Program-made: the position numbers and the translations under genes | Part shown: positions 25,595-34,740 of the stretch, piece by piece | Layout of the letters: each line of letters opens with the position of its first letter | Numbering within the stretch: position 1 is the stretch's first letter | The notes under the pieces: generated by a model | The model's database searches: none | What the model saw: the letters and a program-made list of their open reading frames with translations, nothing else | What the model was told of the DNA's origin: nothing | Source of the DNA: Actinomycetota bacterium | GTDB taxonomy: Bacteria; Actinomycetota; Thermoleophilia; Solirubrobacterales; 70-9 | Direction of reading: 5' to 3' | DNA length: 64,000 bases | NCBI GenBank assembly: GCA_018268415.1 | Contig: JAFDWO010000100.1 | Location: forward strand, 1-64,000

Positions 25595-26578
25595 TCAGGC
25601 GGGCTGGATCGGCGGCTCGGCGTTCGAGCGGGAGGGGACGGTGGCCGGGCGGAGTTCGCCGGTCGTCGGTTCGGCCGCGATGGCCCCGCGGCTCGCCCGC
25701 GCCGCGTTGGTGTCGATGGCTTCGGCGAACGTCGGCCAGAGGTCGCGAGGGAGATCGTGGCCCATCCCGTCGATCATCATCAGCCGCGCGCCGGGGATGG
25801 CCTTCGCGGTCGCCCGACCGCCGGAGGGCTTGACCAGCGGATCGCGGTTGCCGTGGATGACCGCGGTCGGGACCTGGACATCGCGGAGGGCCTTGGTGCG
25901 GTCGCCGGAGGCGATGATCGCGTGCAACTGGCGGATCACGCCGGCCGGCGAGTGGCCGCGCTCATAAGAGCGGCTCGCCATCTCGCGCACCATGTCTTCT
26001 TCGAAGGGGAAGCCGGGCGACCCGATCACCTTGAAGGTGCGGACGGCGCGGGCGATGACCTGTTCGCGCCCCTGCGGCGGGTTGCCGAGCAGGATGCCGA
26101 AGGTTTTGAGGCTGGGCTGGCCGCTGCGACGGTTGCCGGTCGTCGACATGATCGAGACCATCGAGCGCAGGCGCCGCGAATGGTCGATCGCCATCTGCTG
26201 GACGATCATCCCGCCCATCGAGGCGCCGACCACGTGGGCCCGGTCGATCTCGAGGTGGTCCAGGAGTCCGACGGCGTCCTTGGCCATGTCGCGCAGCAGG
26301 TAGGCGGCGGTGGAGCGGCGCCCGAGCAACAGGTCGACCTTGCTCGGCACGCCGGCCCAATCGAGCTTGGTGGAGCGGCCGATGTCACGGTTGTCGAAGC
26401 GGATGACGCGGTAGCCGCGCTCGGCGAAGAGGCCGCAGAGGCCGTCGTGCCAGGCGATCATCTGCGTCGCCAGGCCCATCACGAGGAGGAGCGGCTCGCC
26501 GGCCGGGTCCCCCATCTCCTGGTAGCAGAGCTCGATTCCGTTGGCAGACGCAATCCGCTCTTCACCAAATGAATACAT
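25595..26578 (-). CDS. Alpha/beta hydrolase
   Basis: 327-residue cytoplasmic hydrolase. N-terminal strand ELCYQEMGDPAGEPLLLVMGLATQ with oxyanion region, FDNRDIGRST, nucleophile elbow GASMGG, an acid in HGNRDPLV and a catalytic His in DGMGHDLP. This is the Ser-Asp-His esterase/lipase-like arrangement seen in many hydrolases annotated only by fold. The C-terminal 40 residues are a disordered Ala/Pro/Ser tail. ATG 26578. Divergent from the metallophosphoesterase gene. Substrate unknown. Confidence 0.88.
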   Translation of the reverse strand: MYSFGEERIASANGIELCYQEMGDPAGEPLLLVMGLATQMIAWHDGLCGLFAERGYRVIRFDNRDIGRSTKLDWAGVPSKVDLLLGRRSTAAYLLRDMAKDAVGLLDHLEIDRAHVVGASMGGMIVQQMAIDHSRRLRSMVSIMSTTGNRRSGQPSLKTFGILLGNPPQGREQVIARAVRTFKVIGSPGFPFEEDMVREMASRSYERGHSPAGVIRQLHAIIASGDRTKALRDVQVPTAVIHGNRDPLVKPSGGRATAKAIPGARLMMIDGMGHDLPRDLWPTFAEAIDTNAARASRGAIAAEPTTGELRPATVPSRSNAEPPIQPA

Positions 26579-26599
26579 TCAGGGGATTCTAGCGATGCC

Positions 26600-26613
26600 T
26601 GGCCGGCCGGCCA
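26600..26613. promoter_or_regulatory. Perfect palindrome between divergent genes
   Basis: TGGCCGGCCGGCCA, 14 bp, lies in the 65-nt gap between the hydrolase and metallophosphoesterase starts. Could be an operator or just GC-rich chance sequence. Confidence 0.25.
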
Positions 26614-26643
26614 ACAGCTTGTTTCGGTAGAAGCTCACACAGG

Positions 26644-27783
26644 ATGAAGACGGCGATCATCTCCGACCTCCACCTCGGCGTCTCGAGCGGCGGCGACGTG
26701 CTGCGCGACCCCGAGGTCCGCGCCGCCCTCCTGGCGGAGCTACGGGGCGCCGAGCGCGTGATCCTGCTTGGCGACATAGTCGAGCTGCGCGAGCGACCGC
26801 TCGGCGCAGCGCTCGACCACGCCCTCCCCTTCTTCGCCGAGCTGGGCGCGGCGGTGGGCGATGTCGAGGTCGTCCTCGTCCCCGGCAACCACGACGCCCG
26901 CTTCGCCGAGGCGCTGCTCGACCAGCTCTCGGTCGAGGACGCGCCGCTGCCACTCGGCGCCATCGCCGATCCGACCCCCGGCCCGACTGCGACGATCGCC
27001 GCCGCCCTCTCCCCCGCGCGCCTGCGGATCGCCTACCCCGGCATCTGGCTGCGCGACGACGTCTACGCGACCCACGGCCATTACATGGACCTGCACCTGC
27101 GCCTGCCGCGCGCCGAGTGCGTGCTCCTCGCCGGCATGACCCGCGTCGCCGGGGCGCTGCCCGACCCGGCGAGCCCCGCGGACTACGAGCGCATCGTCCG
27201 CCCCCTCTACGGGCTGGCGTACGGCGTCGCGCAGGGACGGGCGCGGCGGATCCGCGCCGAACGCGGCCCCTCCGAAGCCGCCTGGGAGCTGATCGCGGGC
27301 GACCGCCCCGACCGCACCCGCACCCGCCGCCTCAAGGCACGCGCCGCCCGCGTCGCGTTCCCGCTCGCCGTCGGAGGGATCAACCGCCTCCTTCGCACCG
27401 ACTTCCAGTCCGACATCTCCGGCGATCTGATCTTCCGCACCGGGGTCGAGGGAGCGGCCGAGCTGGCGCGCCGGCTCGGCATCGACGGCGGCCACGTGAT
27501 CACCGGCCACACCCATCGCGGCGGCCCCCGGGCGGGCGAAGAGTCCTGGCACCTGCCCGGCGGGGGCCAGCTTCACAACACCGGCAACTGGGTCTTCTCC
27601 ACGGCGCTCCACACCCCGGGGCGCCCGCCGAACTCCTACTGGCCCGGGACGGTCACCTGGGTCGAGGACTCAGGCCCGCCGCGCCAGGTGGAGCTGCTCC
27701 GTGATCACGAGCACGCCGACCTGGTCGCCCTTGCCGCGAAGTCGCGCGAAATCGATGCACATCCTGCATCACTCCCCGGTTGA
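26644..27783 (+). CDS. Calcineurin-like metallophosphoesterase
   Basis: 379 residues. Dimetal motifs in order: D-x-H (SDLHLG, residues 8-10), GD-(x)n at LLGDIVELRE, GNHD (VPGNHDAR), a later H in YATHGHYMD and GHTH (ITGHTHRG). The GNHD and GHTH pairs define the family. A 130-residue helical insertion precedes GHTH. It may act on nucleotides or lipid-linked phosphates; the target cannot be told. The stop codon lies in the first arm of the 49-nt palindrome at 27779, so the last few residues may come from repeat insertion. Confidence 0.88.
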   Translation: MKTAIISDLHLGVSSGGDVLRDPEVRAALLAELRGAERVILLGDIVELRERPLGAALDHALPFFAELGAAVGDVEVVLVPGNHDARFAEALLDQLSVEDAPLPLGAIADPTPGPTATIAAALSPARLRIAYPGIWLRDDVYATHGHYMDLHLRLPRAECVLLAGMTRVAGALPDPASPADYERIVRPLYGLAYGVAQGRARRIRAERGPSEAAWELIAGDRPDRTRTRRLKARAARVAFPLAVGGINRLLRTDFQSDISGDLIFRTGVEGAAELARRLGIDGGHVITGHTHRGGPRAGEESWHLPGGGQLHNTGNWVFSTALHTPGRPPNSYWPGTVTWVEDSGPPRQVELLRDHEHADLVALAAKSREIDAHPASLPG

Positions 27784-27827
27784 TGGGCCGAAAACTCAAG
27801 CCTGACTTGAGTTTTCGGCCCATCAAC
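27779..27827. repeat. 49-nt palindrome, family A copy 1
   Basis: Perfect 22-bp arms (starting GTTGATGGGCCGAAAACTC) with a 5-nt loop. It sits at the meeting point of two convergent genes, supplying the stop codon of the metallophosphoesterase and ending 2 nt before the dehalogenase stop. Probably doubles as a bidirectional terminator. Confidence 0.9.
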
Positions 27828-27828
27828 A

Positions 27829-28710
27829 TCAGGCCTGGAGCCAGGTGGCGATGATCTCGCCGATCTCGGGGCCGGCGTCCTCCTGGAGGAAGTGGCCGGC
27901 GTCGGCGATCGGGCGCGGCGGGGGGAAGTTGAGCTGGGAGGCGACGCGTTCGCCGACCGAGAGCGGTAGGACCGGGTCGTCCTCCCCCCAGAGGATCAGG
28001 GTCGGCCGCTCATCGTCGCGAAGCGCGTCGGCCACCCGTTTGCCCGCGGCGGCGCCGGGCGCGTCGGGCTCGGTCGGCAGGATCAGCGGGAAGGCGCGCG
28101 CACCGGCCTTCGACGCCGCGTCCACATAAGGGGCCTCGTAGGCGGCGATCACCGCGGCCCCTGGGTCGTGCCTGCAGCCGCCCCGCACCAGCATCCCGAC
28201 CGGCACCTCCTCGGCGTTCCGGACGAAATCACGGAAGGCGAGCCAGGCCTCGCTCATCCGTTGGTGACCGGTGAACGGGCCGGTCTCCATGATCACCAGG
28301 CGCTCGAAGCGATCGGCGTGCTCGACCGCCAGCCGCAGCCCGATCGGCCCGCCCCAGTCGTGGACGACCACGGTCGCGCCGCGCAGGTCGAGGCGTCCCA
28401 ACAGCTCCGCCATCAGCTCGACGTGACGGTCGTAGGTGTAGAAGCCGACGTCGGTCGGCTTGTCGGAGCGACCGAAGCCGACGAAGTCCGGCGCGATGCA
28501 GCGGAAGCCCGCATCGCGGACCGGCGGGATCACCTTGCGCCACAGGAACGACCAGGTCGGCTCGCCGTGGAAGAAGACGACCGGCGGCCCCTCCCCCTCG
28601 TCGACATAAGCGAGCCGCAACCCGTCGATCTCCTCGTAATGCGCCTCGAAGGGAAAGTCGGGCAACCCGACCAACCGCTCCTCCGGCGTCCGTGAGACCC
28701 CCGCCTCCAT
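27829..28710 (-). CDS. Haloalkane dehalogenase-like alpha/beta hydrolase
   Basis: 293 residues from ATG 28710 (a start at 28764 would add residues without homology). HGEPTW near residue 50 carries the oxyanion and first halide-binding positions. VVHDWGGPIG gives the Asp nucleophile followed by the halide-stabilising Trp, LWGEDDPVLPL an acid region and DAGHFLQED the catalytic His. D-W after H and the E-P-T-W motif are specific to the dehalogenase/DhmA-like branch. Expected reaction: hydrolysis of a carbon-halogen bond to an alcohol; activity on real substrates is untested here. Confidence 0.85.
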   Translation of the reverse strand: MEAGVSRTPEERLVGLPDFPFEAHYEEIDGLRLAYVDEGEGPPVVFFHGEPTWSFLWRKVIPPVRDAGFRCIAPDFVGFGRSDKPTDVGFYTYDRHVELMAELLGRLDLRGATVVVHDWGGPIGLRLAVEHADRFERLVIMETGPFTGHQRMSEAWLAFRDFVRNAEEVPVGMLVRGGCRHDPGAAVIAAYEAPYVDAASKAGARAFPLILPTEPDAPGAAAGKRVADALRDDERPTLILWGEDDPVLPLSVGERVASQLNFPPPRPIADAGHFLQEDAGPEIGEIIATWLQA

Positions 28711-28854
28711 ACCGTCAACCCTAGCGGCCGGGGCGAAAGGGAAAAGCTGGCACCTGATCGGCATTCCCTACTTTGTCGCTCGACTTTGTGCTACGGTGCC
28801 GCCACCCGGCAATTACGAGTTAGTTAGTCGACAAACATAGGAAGGATCCAATTG

Positions 28855-29943
28855 ATGCGGAACGCTCGCAATACCCGGCGGCGCAGCGTGACGATCGGCC
28901 TCGGTGCCGGTCTTCTCACGATGCTGATCGCCCTCGTTATCGCTGGTTGCGGTGGCGGTGGTGACAGCACCGGCTCCGGCAGCGCCACGTCCGGAGGAGA
29001 ATCGAGCGGAGGCACCTCGGGAGGCGCCAAGCTCAGCGTGGTCGGCTACTCCACCCCGGAATCGGTCTACGCCGAATCCCTGGAGCCGGCCTTCGAGAAA
29101 AGCCCGCAGGGGAAAGGCGTCAGCTTCAGCAACTCGTTCGGCGCCTCCGGTGACCAGAGCCGCGCAGTCGCCGCCGGGCAGCCGGCGTCGATCGTCCACT
29201 TCTCGGTCAGCTCGGACATGGAACGGCTGGTCGAAGAAGGCGAACTCGTCTCAAAAGACTGGGAAAAGGAGCCCTACGGCGGTTACGCGACCGACTCGGT
29301 GGTCGTGATCCTGGTCGAAAAGGGCAACCCGCTCGGCATCAAATCCTTCAAGGACCTGGAGGAAAACGAAAAGGCCGAAGTGATCACGCCGAACCCGTTC
29401 AGCTCCGGCTCGGCCCGCTGGAACATCATGGCGGTCTACGGCTCGGCGATCGAAGAAGGCGCCAACGAAGCCGAAGCGCTGGAAGCGGTGAAGAAGGTGC
29501 TCGAAAAGACCACCGCCCAGCCCGGCAGCGGCCGCGATGCCTTCTCCGCCTTTGCCCAGGGCGAGGGCAACGTGCTCCTCACCTACGAGAACGAAGCGAT
29601 CAAGGCCGAAAAGGAAGGCGAAGAAGTCGAATACGTCATCCCGCCTTACACGATCCAGATCGAAACGCCGATCGCGGTCACCGAAGAAGCCCCCGAGCCG
29701 CAGGCCGAAAACTTCCTCAAGTGGATGTGGTCGAACGAAGGCCAGGAAATCTGGGCGGAAAACGGCTACCGGCCGGTCAACCCGAAGCTGGTCGACCCGA
29801 AACAGTTCCCCGCCCCCGAAAAAGGCCTCTTCAAGATCGCCAAATTCGGCGGCTGGAGCAAGGTCAAGGACGAGTTCTTCGACGAAGAAAAAGGCTCGGT
29901 CGCCAAGATCGAGCAGGAACTCGGCGTCTCCACCTCCGGCTGA
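28855..29943 (+). CDS. sbp: Sulfate ABC transporter substrate-binding lipoprotein
   Basis: 362 residues from ATG 28855 with AGGAAGG upstream. Lipobox VIAGC, a Gly/Ser-rich tether, then a Sbp/CysP fold: LSVVGYSTPESVYAESLEPAF, the ligand-loop SFGASGDQSRAV, ITPNPFSSGSARWNIMAVYG and NGYRPVNPK, all family landmarks. It captures sulfate outside the membrane and delivers it to CysTW-CysA. First gene of a four-gene operon with gaps or overlaps of a few bases. Confidence 0.93.
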   Translation: MRNARNTRRRSVTIGLGAGLLTMLIALVIAGCGGGGDSTGSGSATSGGESSGGTSGGAKLSVVGYSTPESVYAESLEPAFEKSPQGKGVSFSNSFGASGDQSRAVAAGQPASIVHFSVSSDMERLVEEGELVSKDWEKEPYGGYATDSVVVILVEKGNPLGIKSFKDLEENEKAEVITPNPFSSGSARWNIMAVYGSAIEEGANEAEALEAVKKVLEKTTAQPGSGRDAFSAFAQGEGNVLLTYENEAIKAEKEGEEVEYVIPPYTIQIETPIAVTEEAPEPQAENFLKWMWSNEGQEIWAENGYRPVNPKLVDPKQFPAPEKGLFKIAKFGGWSKVKDEFFDEEKGSVAKIEQELGVSTSG

Positions 29944-29946
29944 TCG

Positions 29947-30852
29947 ATGGAGGCCCACGCCGCACAATCTCCCGCCGCGCCCCGGAGCAGGCCCCTGCGC
30001 CTGCCCGGGGTGGGCGCGGGCCTCGGCCGGGGCGTCGTCGTCCTCTGGCTGAGCGTGATCGTGCTGCTGCCGCTGGCGGCGCTGCTCGACAAATCGCTCA
30101 GCGAAGGGCTCGGCCACTTCTGGAGTCAGGTCACCTCCCCCCAGGCGATCCAATCGCTGAAGCTGATCCTCGTCTGCTCGCTGATCGTCGTCGCGATCAA
30201 CGCCGTCTTCGGCACGATCGTCGCCTGGCTCCTCGTTCGTGACAACTTCCCCGGCAAGTCGATCGTCAACGCGATCATCGACCTGCCCTTCGCGCTGCCG
30301 ACGATCGTCGCCAGCCTCATCCTGATCGAGCTCTGGGGCAAGAACTCGCCGGTCGGGGTCGACATCGCGCTGACCCGCGCGGCGATCGTCGTCGCCCTCT
30401 GCTTCGTCACCCTCCCGTTCGTGGTCCGCGCGGTGCAACCGCTGCTGATCGAGATGGACCGCGACATGGAGGAGGCGGCCGCCTCGCTCGGCGCCGGCGG
30501 CTTCACGATCTTCCGCCGCATCATCTTCCCCAACCTCCTCCCTGGCCTCGCCGCCGGCGTCGCCCTCGCCTTCGCCCGGGCGCTCGGCGAGTACGGCTCG
30601 GTGCTGCTCTTCGCGGGCGGCAAAAAGGACACGACCGTCGCCTCGATCCTGATCGGGCAGCAGATCGAACAGGGCAACGAATCCGGCGCCGCGGCGATCT
30701 CGATCGTCCTGCTGGCAATGGCGCTGGCCTGCCTCCTCGTCATCACCCTGATCCAGCGCTGGGGCAGCCGCCACGAACGCTCCCAGGTGAACCTCGCCGC
30801 GAACCCGGTGATCACCGGCGCCGCCGAGGAGAAGGACGACCAGCGTGAATAG
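29947..30852 (+). CDS. cysT: Sulfate ABC transporter permease CysT
   Basis: 301 residues with about six membrane helices (first near 26-48). The EAA loop typical of importers is EAAASLGAGGFTIFRRIIFPNLLPGLAAGVALAFARALGEYGSVLLFAGG, which contacts CysA. It begins 3 nt after the binding-protein stop, and its end overlaps the cysW start by 8 nt. Forms the heterodimeric channel with CysW. Confidence 0.94.
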   Translation: MEAHAAQSPAAPRSRPLRLPGVGAGLGRGVVVLWLSVIVLLPLAALLDKSLSEGLGHFWSQVTSPQAIQSLKLILVCSLIVVAINAVFGTIVAWLLVRDNFPGKSIVNAIIDLPFALPTIVASLILIELWGKNSPVGVDIALTRAAIVVALCFVTLPFVVRAVQPLLIEMDRDMEEAAASLGAGGFTIFRRIIFPNLLPGLAAGVALAFARALGEYGSVLLFAGGKKDTTVASILIGQQIEQGNESGAAAISIVLLAMALACLLVITLIQRWGSRHERSQVNLAANPVITGAAEEKDDQRE

Positions 30853-31648
30853 GTCGACCTCCAGCCGCTGGGGCCTGCGCGTCCTCGGGCTCGGCTACAT
30901 CGCCGTGCTCCTGATCGCGCCGCTGATCCTCCTCTTCTACAAGACCTTCGAAGAAGGCCTGGCGCCGCCGTTCGAAGCGATCACCTCCGGCGACGGCCTG
31001 CACGCGCTGAAGCTGACCCTGCTGACCGTCGCCATCGCGGTACCGCTCAACACCATCTTCGGCGTCATCTGCTCGCTGCTCCTGGTCCGCCACAAGTGGA
31101 AGGGCAACTGGCTGATCGACGCGGTGATCAACCTGCCGTTCGCGATCAGTCCGGTGGTGATCGGCCTCTCCCTCTTCCTCCTCTACGGCCGCAACGGCTG
31201 GTTCGAACCAGGCCTCGCCGAAGACGGGATCAAAGTCCTCTTCTCCACCCCCGGCATCGTCCTTGCCTGCATCTTCGTCTCGGTTCCGTTCGTGGTCCGG
31301 GAGACGGTCCCGGTACTGCAGGAGATCGGCACCGAACAGGAGCAGGCGGCGGAGACGCTCGGCGCCAACGGCTGGCAGATCTTCTGGCGGGTCACCCTGC
31401 CGGCGATCCGCTGGGGCGTCGCCTACGGGGTCGTCCTCTGCACCGCCCGTGTGCTCGGCGAGTTCGGGGCCGTCTCGGTCGTCTCCGGAAACATCTCCGG
31501 CGAAACCCAGACGCTCCCCCTCTTCGTCGAGAAGAACTACGAGAACTTCAACCTCCCCGGCGCGTTCGGCGCCGCCGTGCTGTTGGCCCTCCTCGCCTTG
31601 GTGGTGCTGATGGCGATGAACCTGCTCAAACGAGAGGAGGCAGCCTGA
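30845..31648 (+). CDS. cysW: Sulfate ABC transporter permease CysW
   Basis: 267 residues, GTG start overlapping the cysT end. Six membrane spans. EAA loop [54 protein letters not shown] with the CysW-typical [11 protein letters not shown] and downstream [17 protein letters not shown]. Its stop overlaps the cysA start (TGATG). Confidence 0.94.
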   Translation: MNRSTSSRWGLRVLGLGYIAVLLIAPLILLFYKTFEEGLAPPFEAITSGDGLHALKLTLLTVAIAVPLNTIFGVICSLLLVRHKWKGNWLIDAVINLPFAISPVVIGLSLFLLYGRNGWFEPGLAEDGIKVLFSTPGIVLACIFVSVPFVVRETVPVLQEIGTEQEQAAETLGANGWQIFWRVTLPAIRWGVAYGVVLCTARVLGEFGAVSVVSGNISGETQTLPLFVEKNYENFNLPGAFGAAVLLALLALVVLMAMNLLKREEAA

Positions 31649-32685
31649 TGGGCATCTCAGTCGAGGGAGCCAACAAGTGCTTCGGGGACTTTCAGGCGCT
31701 TGACGACGTATCGATCGAGGTTCCGGACGGGTCGCTGACCGCCCTGCTCGGGCCCAGCGGCAGCGGCAAGTCGACGCTCCTGCGGGCGATCGCCGGCCTG
31801 GAGACGCTTGACGCGGGCCGGGTGCTGATCGACGGCGAGGACGTCTCGAGGACGCCGACCCAGAAGCGCGAAGTCGGCTTCGTCTTCCAGCACTACGCCG
31901 CCTTCAAGCACATGACCGTGTACGAGAACGTGGGCTTCGGGCTGAAGATCCGCAAGTGGAAGAAGGACAAGATCCGCGCGCGGGTGGACGAGCTGCTGAA
32001 CCTGGTGCAGCTGCCGGGGCTGGCGGATCGTTATCCGTCGCAGCTCTCCGGCGGGCAGCGACAGCGGATGGCCCTGGCCCGGGCGCTCGCCGTCCAACCG
32101 CAGGTGCTGCTGCTCGACGAGCCCTTCGGCGCGCTCGACGCGAAGGTCCGCAAGGACCTGCGCACCTGGCTGCGCAACCTCCACGAGGAGATGAACGTGA
32201 CGACCATCTTCGTCACCCACGACCAGGAGGAGGCGATGGACGTCGCCGGCCAGCTCGTGGTGATGAACCAGGGTCGGGTCGAACAGTCGGGCAGCGCCGA
32301 CGACCTCTACGAGAAGCCCGCGAACGAGTTCGTGATGAGCTTCGTCGGCGAGGTCAACCGGCTCGGCGACAACTTCGTGCGACCGCACGACATCGAAATT
32401 GTTCGTGACCGTGATGACTCGACCGAGGAGGCGATGGTCCAGCGGATCGTCGCACTCGGGTTCGAGATCCGGGTCGAGCTGGTGCTCGGCGATGGCACCG
32501 AGGTGTGGGCGCAGCTCACCCGCGGCGAGCTCCAGCGACTCGAGCTGCAGGAGGGTCAGATCGCCTACCTGCGCCCGGTCCAGGCAAAAAGCTTCAACGG
32601 TGCGCCCCCGTCAGACACCTCTGGGGCCTCGACTCCCCAAGGGTCCGCCGACGGTGGCGACGCGGAGGTTTCCGCAGCCGTTTGA
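31648..32685 (+). CDS. cysA: Sulfate ABC transporter ATP-binding protein CysA
   Basis: 345 residues from ATG 31648. Walker [10 protein letters not shown] (about 36-44), Q-loop [18 protein letters not shown], signature [16 protein letters not shown], Walker [14 protein letters not shown]-loop [10 protein letters not shown]. The C-terminal regulatory TOBE-like region (from about 235, [21 protein letters not shown]) is that of CysA. Drives sulfate uptake. The last 25 residues are a Ser/Gly/Pro tail. Followed by hairpin 32781-32826 about 95 nt downstream. Confidence 0.95.
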   Translation: MGISVEGANKCFGDFQALDDVSIEVPDGSLTALLGPSGSGKSTLLRAIAGLETLDAGRVLIDGEDVSRTPTQKREVGFVFQHYAAFKHMTVYENVGFGLKIRKWKKDKIRARVDELLNLVQLPGLADRYPSQLSGGQRQRMALARALAVQPQVLLLDEPFGALDAKVRKDLRTWLRNLHEEMNVTTIFVTHDQEEAMDVAGQLVVMNQGRVEQSGSADDLYEKPANEFVMSFVGEVNRLGDNFVRPHDIEIVRDRDDSTEEAMVQRIVALGFEIRVELVLGDGTEVWAQLTRGELQRLELQEGQIAYLRPVQAKSFNGAPPSDTSGASTPQGSADGGDAEVSAAV

Positions 32686-32780
32686 AGAGGCGACGGGCGG
32701 GGTGCGCTTTGCCGGGTGGCGCCCCGCCCAATTCGCCGCTGTTCCGGCATTGTGGCCGATCCCGGCGAAGCTCGCCCTGC

Positions 32781-32826
32781 CGCTCGCTGAGTTAGGCGCG
32801 CCATGACCCGCCTAACTCAGCGAGCG
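32781..32826. terminator. Hairpin downstream of the sulfate operon, family B copy 2
   Basis: 18-bp perfect arms (CGCTCGCTGAGTTAGGCG) around a 10-nt loop, 95 nt after the cysA stop. No T run, but stem strength and place fit termination. Shares the TCGCTGAGTT core with 4766-4805. Confidence 0.6.
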
Positions 32827-32874
32827 TCGCGGCGATAGGAAGACCGTTCGTCGCGGCGATAGGAAAGACCGTTC
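32826..32874. repeat. Tandem direct repeat, two units of 24-25 nt
   Basis: Unit GTCGCGGCGATAGGAA-AGACCGTTC occurs twice head to tail, differing by one A. It directly follows the family B hairpin and precedes the small gene at 32942. Possibly a protein-binding array; otherwise a slippage product. Confidence 0.7.
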
Positions 32875-32899
32875 GCCCGGCCTTCGTGGTCCGTGCTAT

Positions 32900-32918
32900 C
32901 TTGAGCTAGTCGCTCAAG
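32900..32918. promoter_or_regulatory. Dyad upstream of the 67-residue gene
   Basis: CTTGAGC and GCTCAAG arms with a 5-nt TAGTC spacer, 23 nt before the start codon. Its spacing suits an operator overlapping the promoter or transcription start. Confidence 0.45.
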
Positions 32919-32941
32919 AAACTACAGAAAGGAGCGCCGAG

Positions 32942-33145
32942 ATGGGAAAGAAAGTCTCACGGACCACCTTCACCACCCGCGGACGGATCGCAGGGTTGAT
33001 CCGCGACGAAGCGCCCGCCGGCACCGGGCAGAACCGGACCACCCGCTCCGCCAACCGTGACGACTCGCAGGGCAACGTCGACGACGCGATCTTCCATCGC
33101 GCCCGCCTCGTGCTCGGCGAGAACCTCCCGCAGCGGGGGCGCTGA
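32942..33145 (+). CDS. Small basic protein of unknown function
   Basis: 67 residues, ATG 32942 preceded by a clear AAAGGAG site, which is the main reason to accept it. Basic N-terminus (GKKVSRTTFTTRGRIAGLIRDE), then Arg/Asn/Asp-rich middle and HRARLVLGENLPQRGR end. No membrane segment. No recognised family. It stands alone, with a dyad and a tandem repeat upstream and a repeat-filled gap downstream. Confidence 0.6.
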   Translation: MGKKVSRTTFTTRGRIAGLIRDEAPAGTGQNRTTRSANRDDSQGNVDDAIFHRARLVLGENLPQRGR

Positions 33146-33560
33146 GGCCACCGCCGGACGGGGTCGGGTCGGGACCGGCGACGGATGGGACGGCCCACAC
33201 GAACAGCGGGAGGTTGGTTCAGGGCCCCCCATCCGTCCTCACAGGACCGCGCCGAGGGCCGCGACCCTGCCACAAAGGCACCGGGAACCCCACACGTCCT
33301 CCCGGATCTCTCCACGGCCAAGAATGTCCGTGGACGATCTTGGTTGCCAGGGATCCCGAGATTCCGCGGAGATCCTTGACCGCCGATCCAGGGATTCCGG
33401 GGCCCGGGAAGCGTGGAGTTCCCGGCATCTTCGTCACGGATCGCCCGTCCCCGCCACACAGTGGCCCTCCGGCCCGATTTCCGAAGGGACCGTCACGAGG
33501 ACACCGGGACTCCACACTTCCTCCCGACGTCCTCCCGACCCTCCCACCGCCCGAGGTCAT

Positions 33561-33603
33561 CTGTGGTGGATAACCGTCGCTATGCGACGGTTATCCACCA
33601 CAG
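33561..33603. repeat. Near-perfect palindrome with 20-bp arms
   Basis: CTGTGGTGGATAACCGTCGC and its exact complement around a 3-nt loop. Inside each arm is TTATCCACC, one base off the DnaA-box consensus TTATCCACA, in opposed orientation. Single copy in the window. Confidence 0.85.
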
Positions 33604-33707
33604 GTTCCGGGGACCCCGTGTCCCCTTTGCCTTCTCCCGGACGGGACGATCACGGGAAACCCCTACCTCGTGACGTCCTCGTGCCGTCCTTCCCACGCAC
33701 CCCTCAC

Positions 33708-33765
33708 GTCCCGGGCGCCTCATGGCGATCACAACCTGCCAGGACCGCGATGAGACGCCGGAGCG
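33708..33765. repeat. 58-nt hairpin repeat, family D copy 3 (degenerate)
   Basis: Left arm matches copies 1 and 2 except one base; the right arm has several changes, so the stem is broken. Upstream 15 nt (CCCACGCACCCCTCAC) are shared with the copy at 42122 in opposite orientation, showing that the repeat unit is longer than the hairpin. Confidence 0.75.
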
Positions 33766-33860
33766 CACCTCGGACGGCCGGCGCGGCCGAGGTGCGCGCC
33801 ATCTCGGACGACCGACAGCTCCACGGGCGCCTCGGCCGGCCGCCCACGCCACGAGCCACA

Positions 33861-33907
33861 TTGACGGGCCGAGAACCGGTCTATATGACCGATTTTCGGC
33901 CCGTCAA
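33861..33907. repeat. Diverged family A palindrome, copy 2
   Basis: Outer arms TTGACGGGCCGA and TCGGCCCGTCAA match family A. The inner part is replaced by CGGTC-tatat-GACCG, so the centre has diverged while staying paired. It lies 84 nt from the stop of the minus-strand gene at 33992. Confidence 0.7.
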
Positions 33908-33991
33908 CAGCCCGGACGGTCGCCCGCCCCCGGCGCCGCAGGATCGATCGGCTCGGGCGCTTGGGGCGCCGCGATGCGCCGGGTGGCTCGA

Positions 33992-34714
33992 CTAGCTCTT
34001 GCCGCCCGAGCCGCTCGGCGTCGAGGTGGTCGGTTCCGCTTCGGCTTCTTCGGCCTGTGGGTACGCCTGCACGGCGAGGTTCCAGGACTTGAGCTGGAAG
34101 TTCAGTCCCGAGGCGCCGGCATATTCGATCTGGACCGTGTGTCCGCCTTTGCCCAGCACGGTCGTCTGCACGATCGTGTGGATATTGGCCGCCGCCGGTT
34201 TGCTCGACGTGCCTTCCGCCGTCGCCGGGGCGAAGTTGACCTTTTTGGCTACCGCCTGGCCGTCGACGAGGATCGTGATCGGGCAGGACTGGTCGACCGT
34301 CGGCGCTTTCGCCGGGTTGGTGCAGCTCGCCGCTCCCGAGAACGTGAGCACCACCGTGCTGACTTTGGACTTGGTCGCGAACGAGGTGAACGCGGTAGGG
34401 ATGTAACCCGAGGTCGACGAGTTGAGCGAGAACAGCGTGTTGCTCGCCGCCACCGCGACGACGGGCGGCAACGCCGCGCCCTGCTTCGCCACGTAGGTGT
34501 TCGCCGCCGCCTTCTTGGTCAGGTAGTTCGAAGCCCCCGACTTGGTCAGGTAGGTCTTCGATGCCTTCTGCTTGGTGACGAATTTCTGCGACGCCTGCTG
34601 TGGCGTCAGGAACGACGCGGCGATCGTCGGCGCCACCGTGACCGAGAGGGCGACCACGGCCGCCAGCACGATGACGGTCGCCGCTCGAGGGGTTGAGAGC
34701 CTCTTCTTCAACAA
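33992..34714 (-). CDS. Exported protein with YLTK repeats
   Basis: 240 residues. A signal or anchor at about 10-33 is followed by five short repeats (SFLTPQQASQ, KFVTKQKASK, TYLTKSGASN, YLTKKAAAN, TYVAKQGA; residues 34-81), a spacing typical of triple-stranded fibre stalks. A C-terminal beta-sandwich-like domain (85-225) has one Cys pair (ASCTNP...DQSCPI) and an acidic, Ser/Gly tail. Probably a trimeric stalk with a globular head, similar in plan to the collagen-like protein at 4832. Divergent from pstS. Confidence 0.75.
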   Translation of the reverse strand: MLKKRLSTPRAATVIVLAAVVALSVTVAPTIAASFLTPQQASQKFVTKQKASKTYLTKSGASNYLTKKAAANTYVAKQGAALPPVVAVAASNTLFSLNSSTSGYIPTAFTSFATKSKVSTVVLTFSGAASCTNPAKAPTVDQSCPITILVDGQAVAKKVNFAPATAEGTSSKPAAANIHTIVQTTVLGKGGHTVQIEYAGASGLNFQLKSWNLAVQAYPQAEEAEAEPTTSTPSGSGGKS

Positions 34715-34740
34715 CTTGATTCCTCACTTTCGTGGCCGTG

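Larger units (their letters stand above)
33146..33991. other. 846-nt convergent intergenic region packed with palindromes
   Basis: No credible gene. It contains the hairpins at 33561-33603, 33708-33765 and 33861-33907, and the 18-mer GTGGAGTTCCCGGCATCT at 33413-33430 that recurs at 42491-42508. The right half matches the extended family D repeat. Confidence 0.7.

Noticed and set aside
33561-33603. Replication origin with DnaA boxes
   Set aside because: Only two opposed near-matches forced by the palindrome; no box cluster, AT-rich unwinding region or dnaA/dnaN genes nearby.
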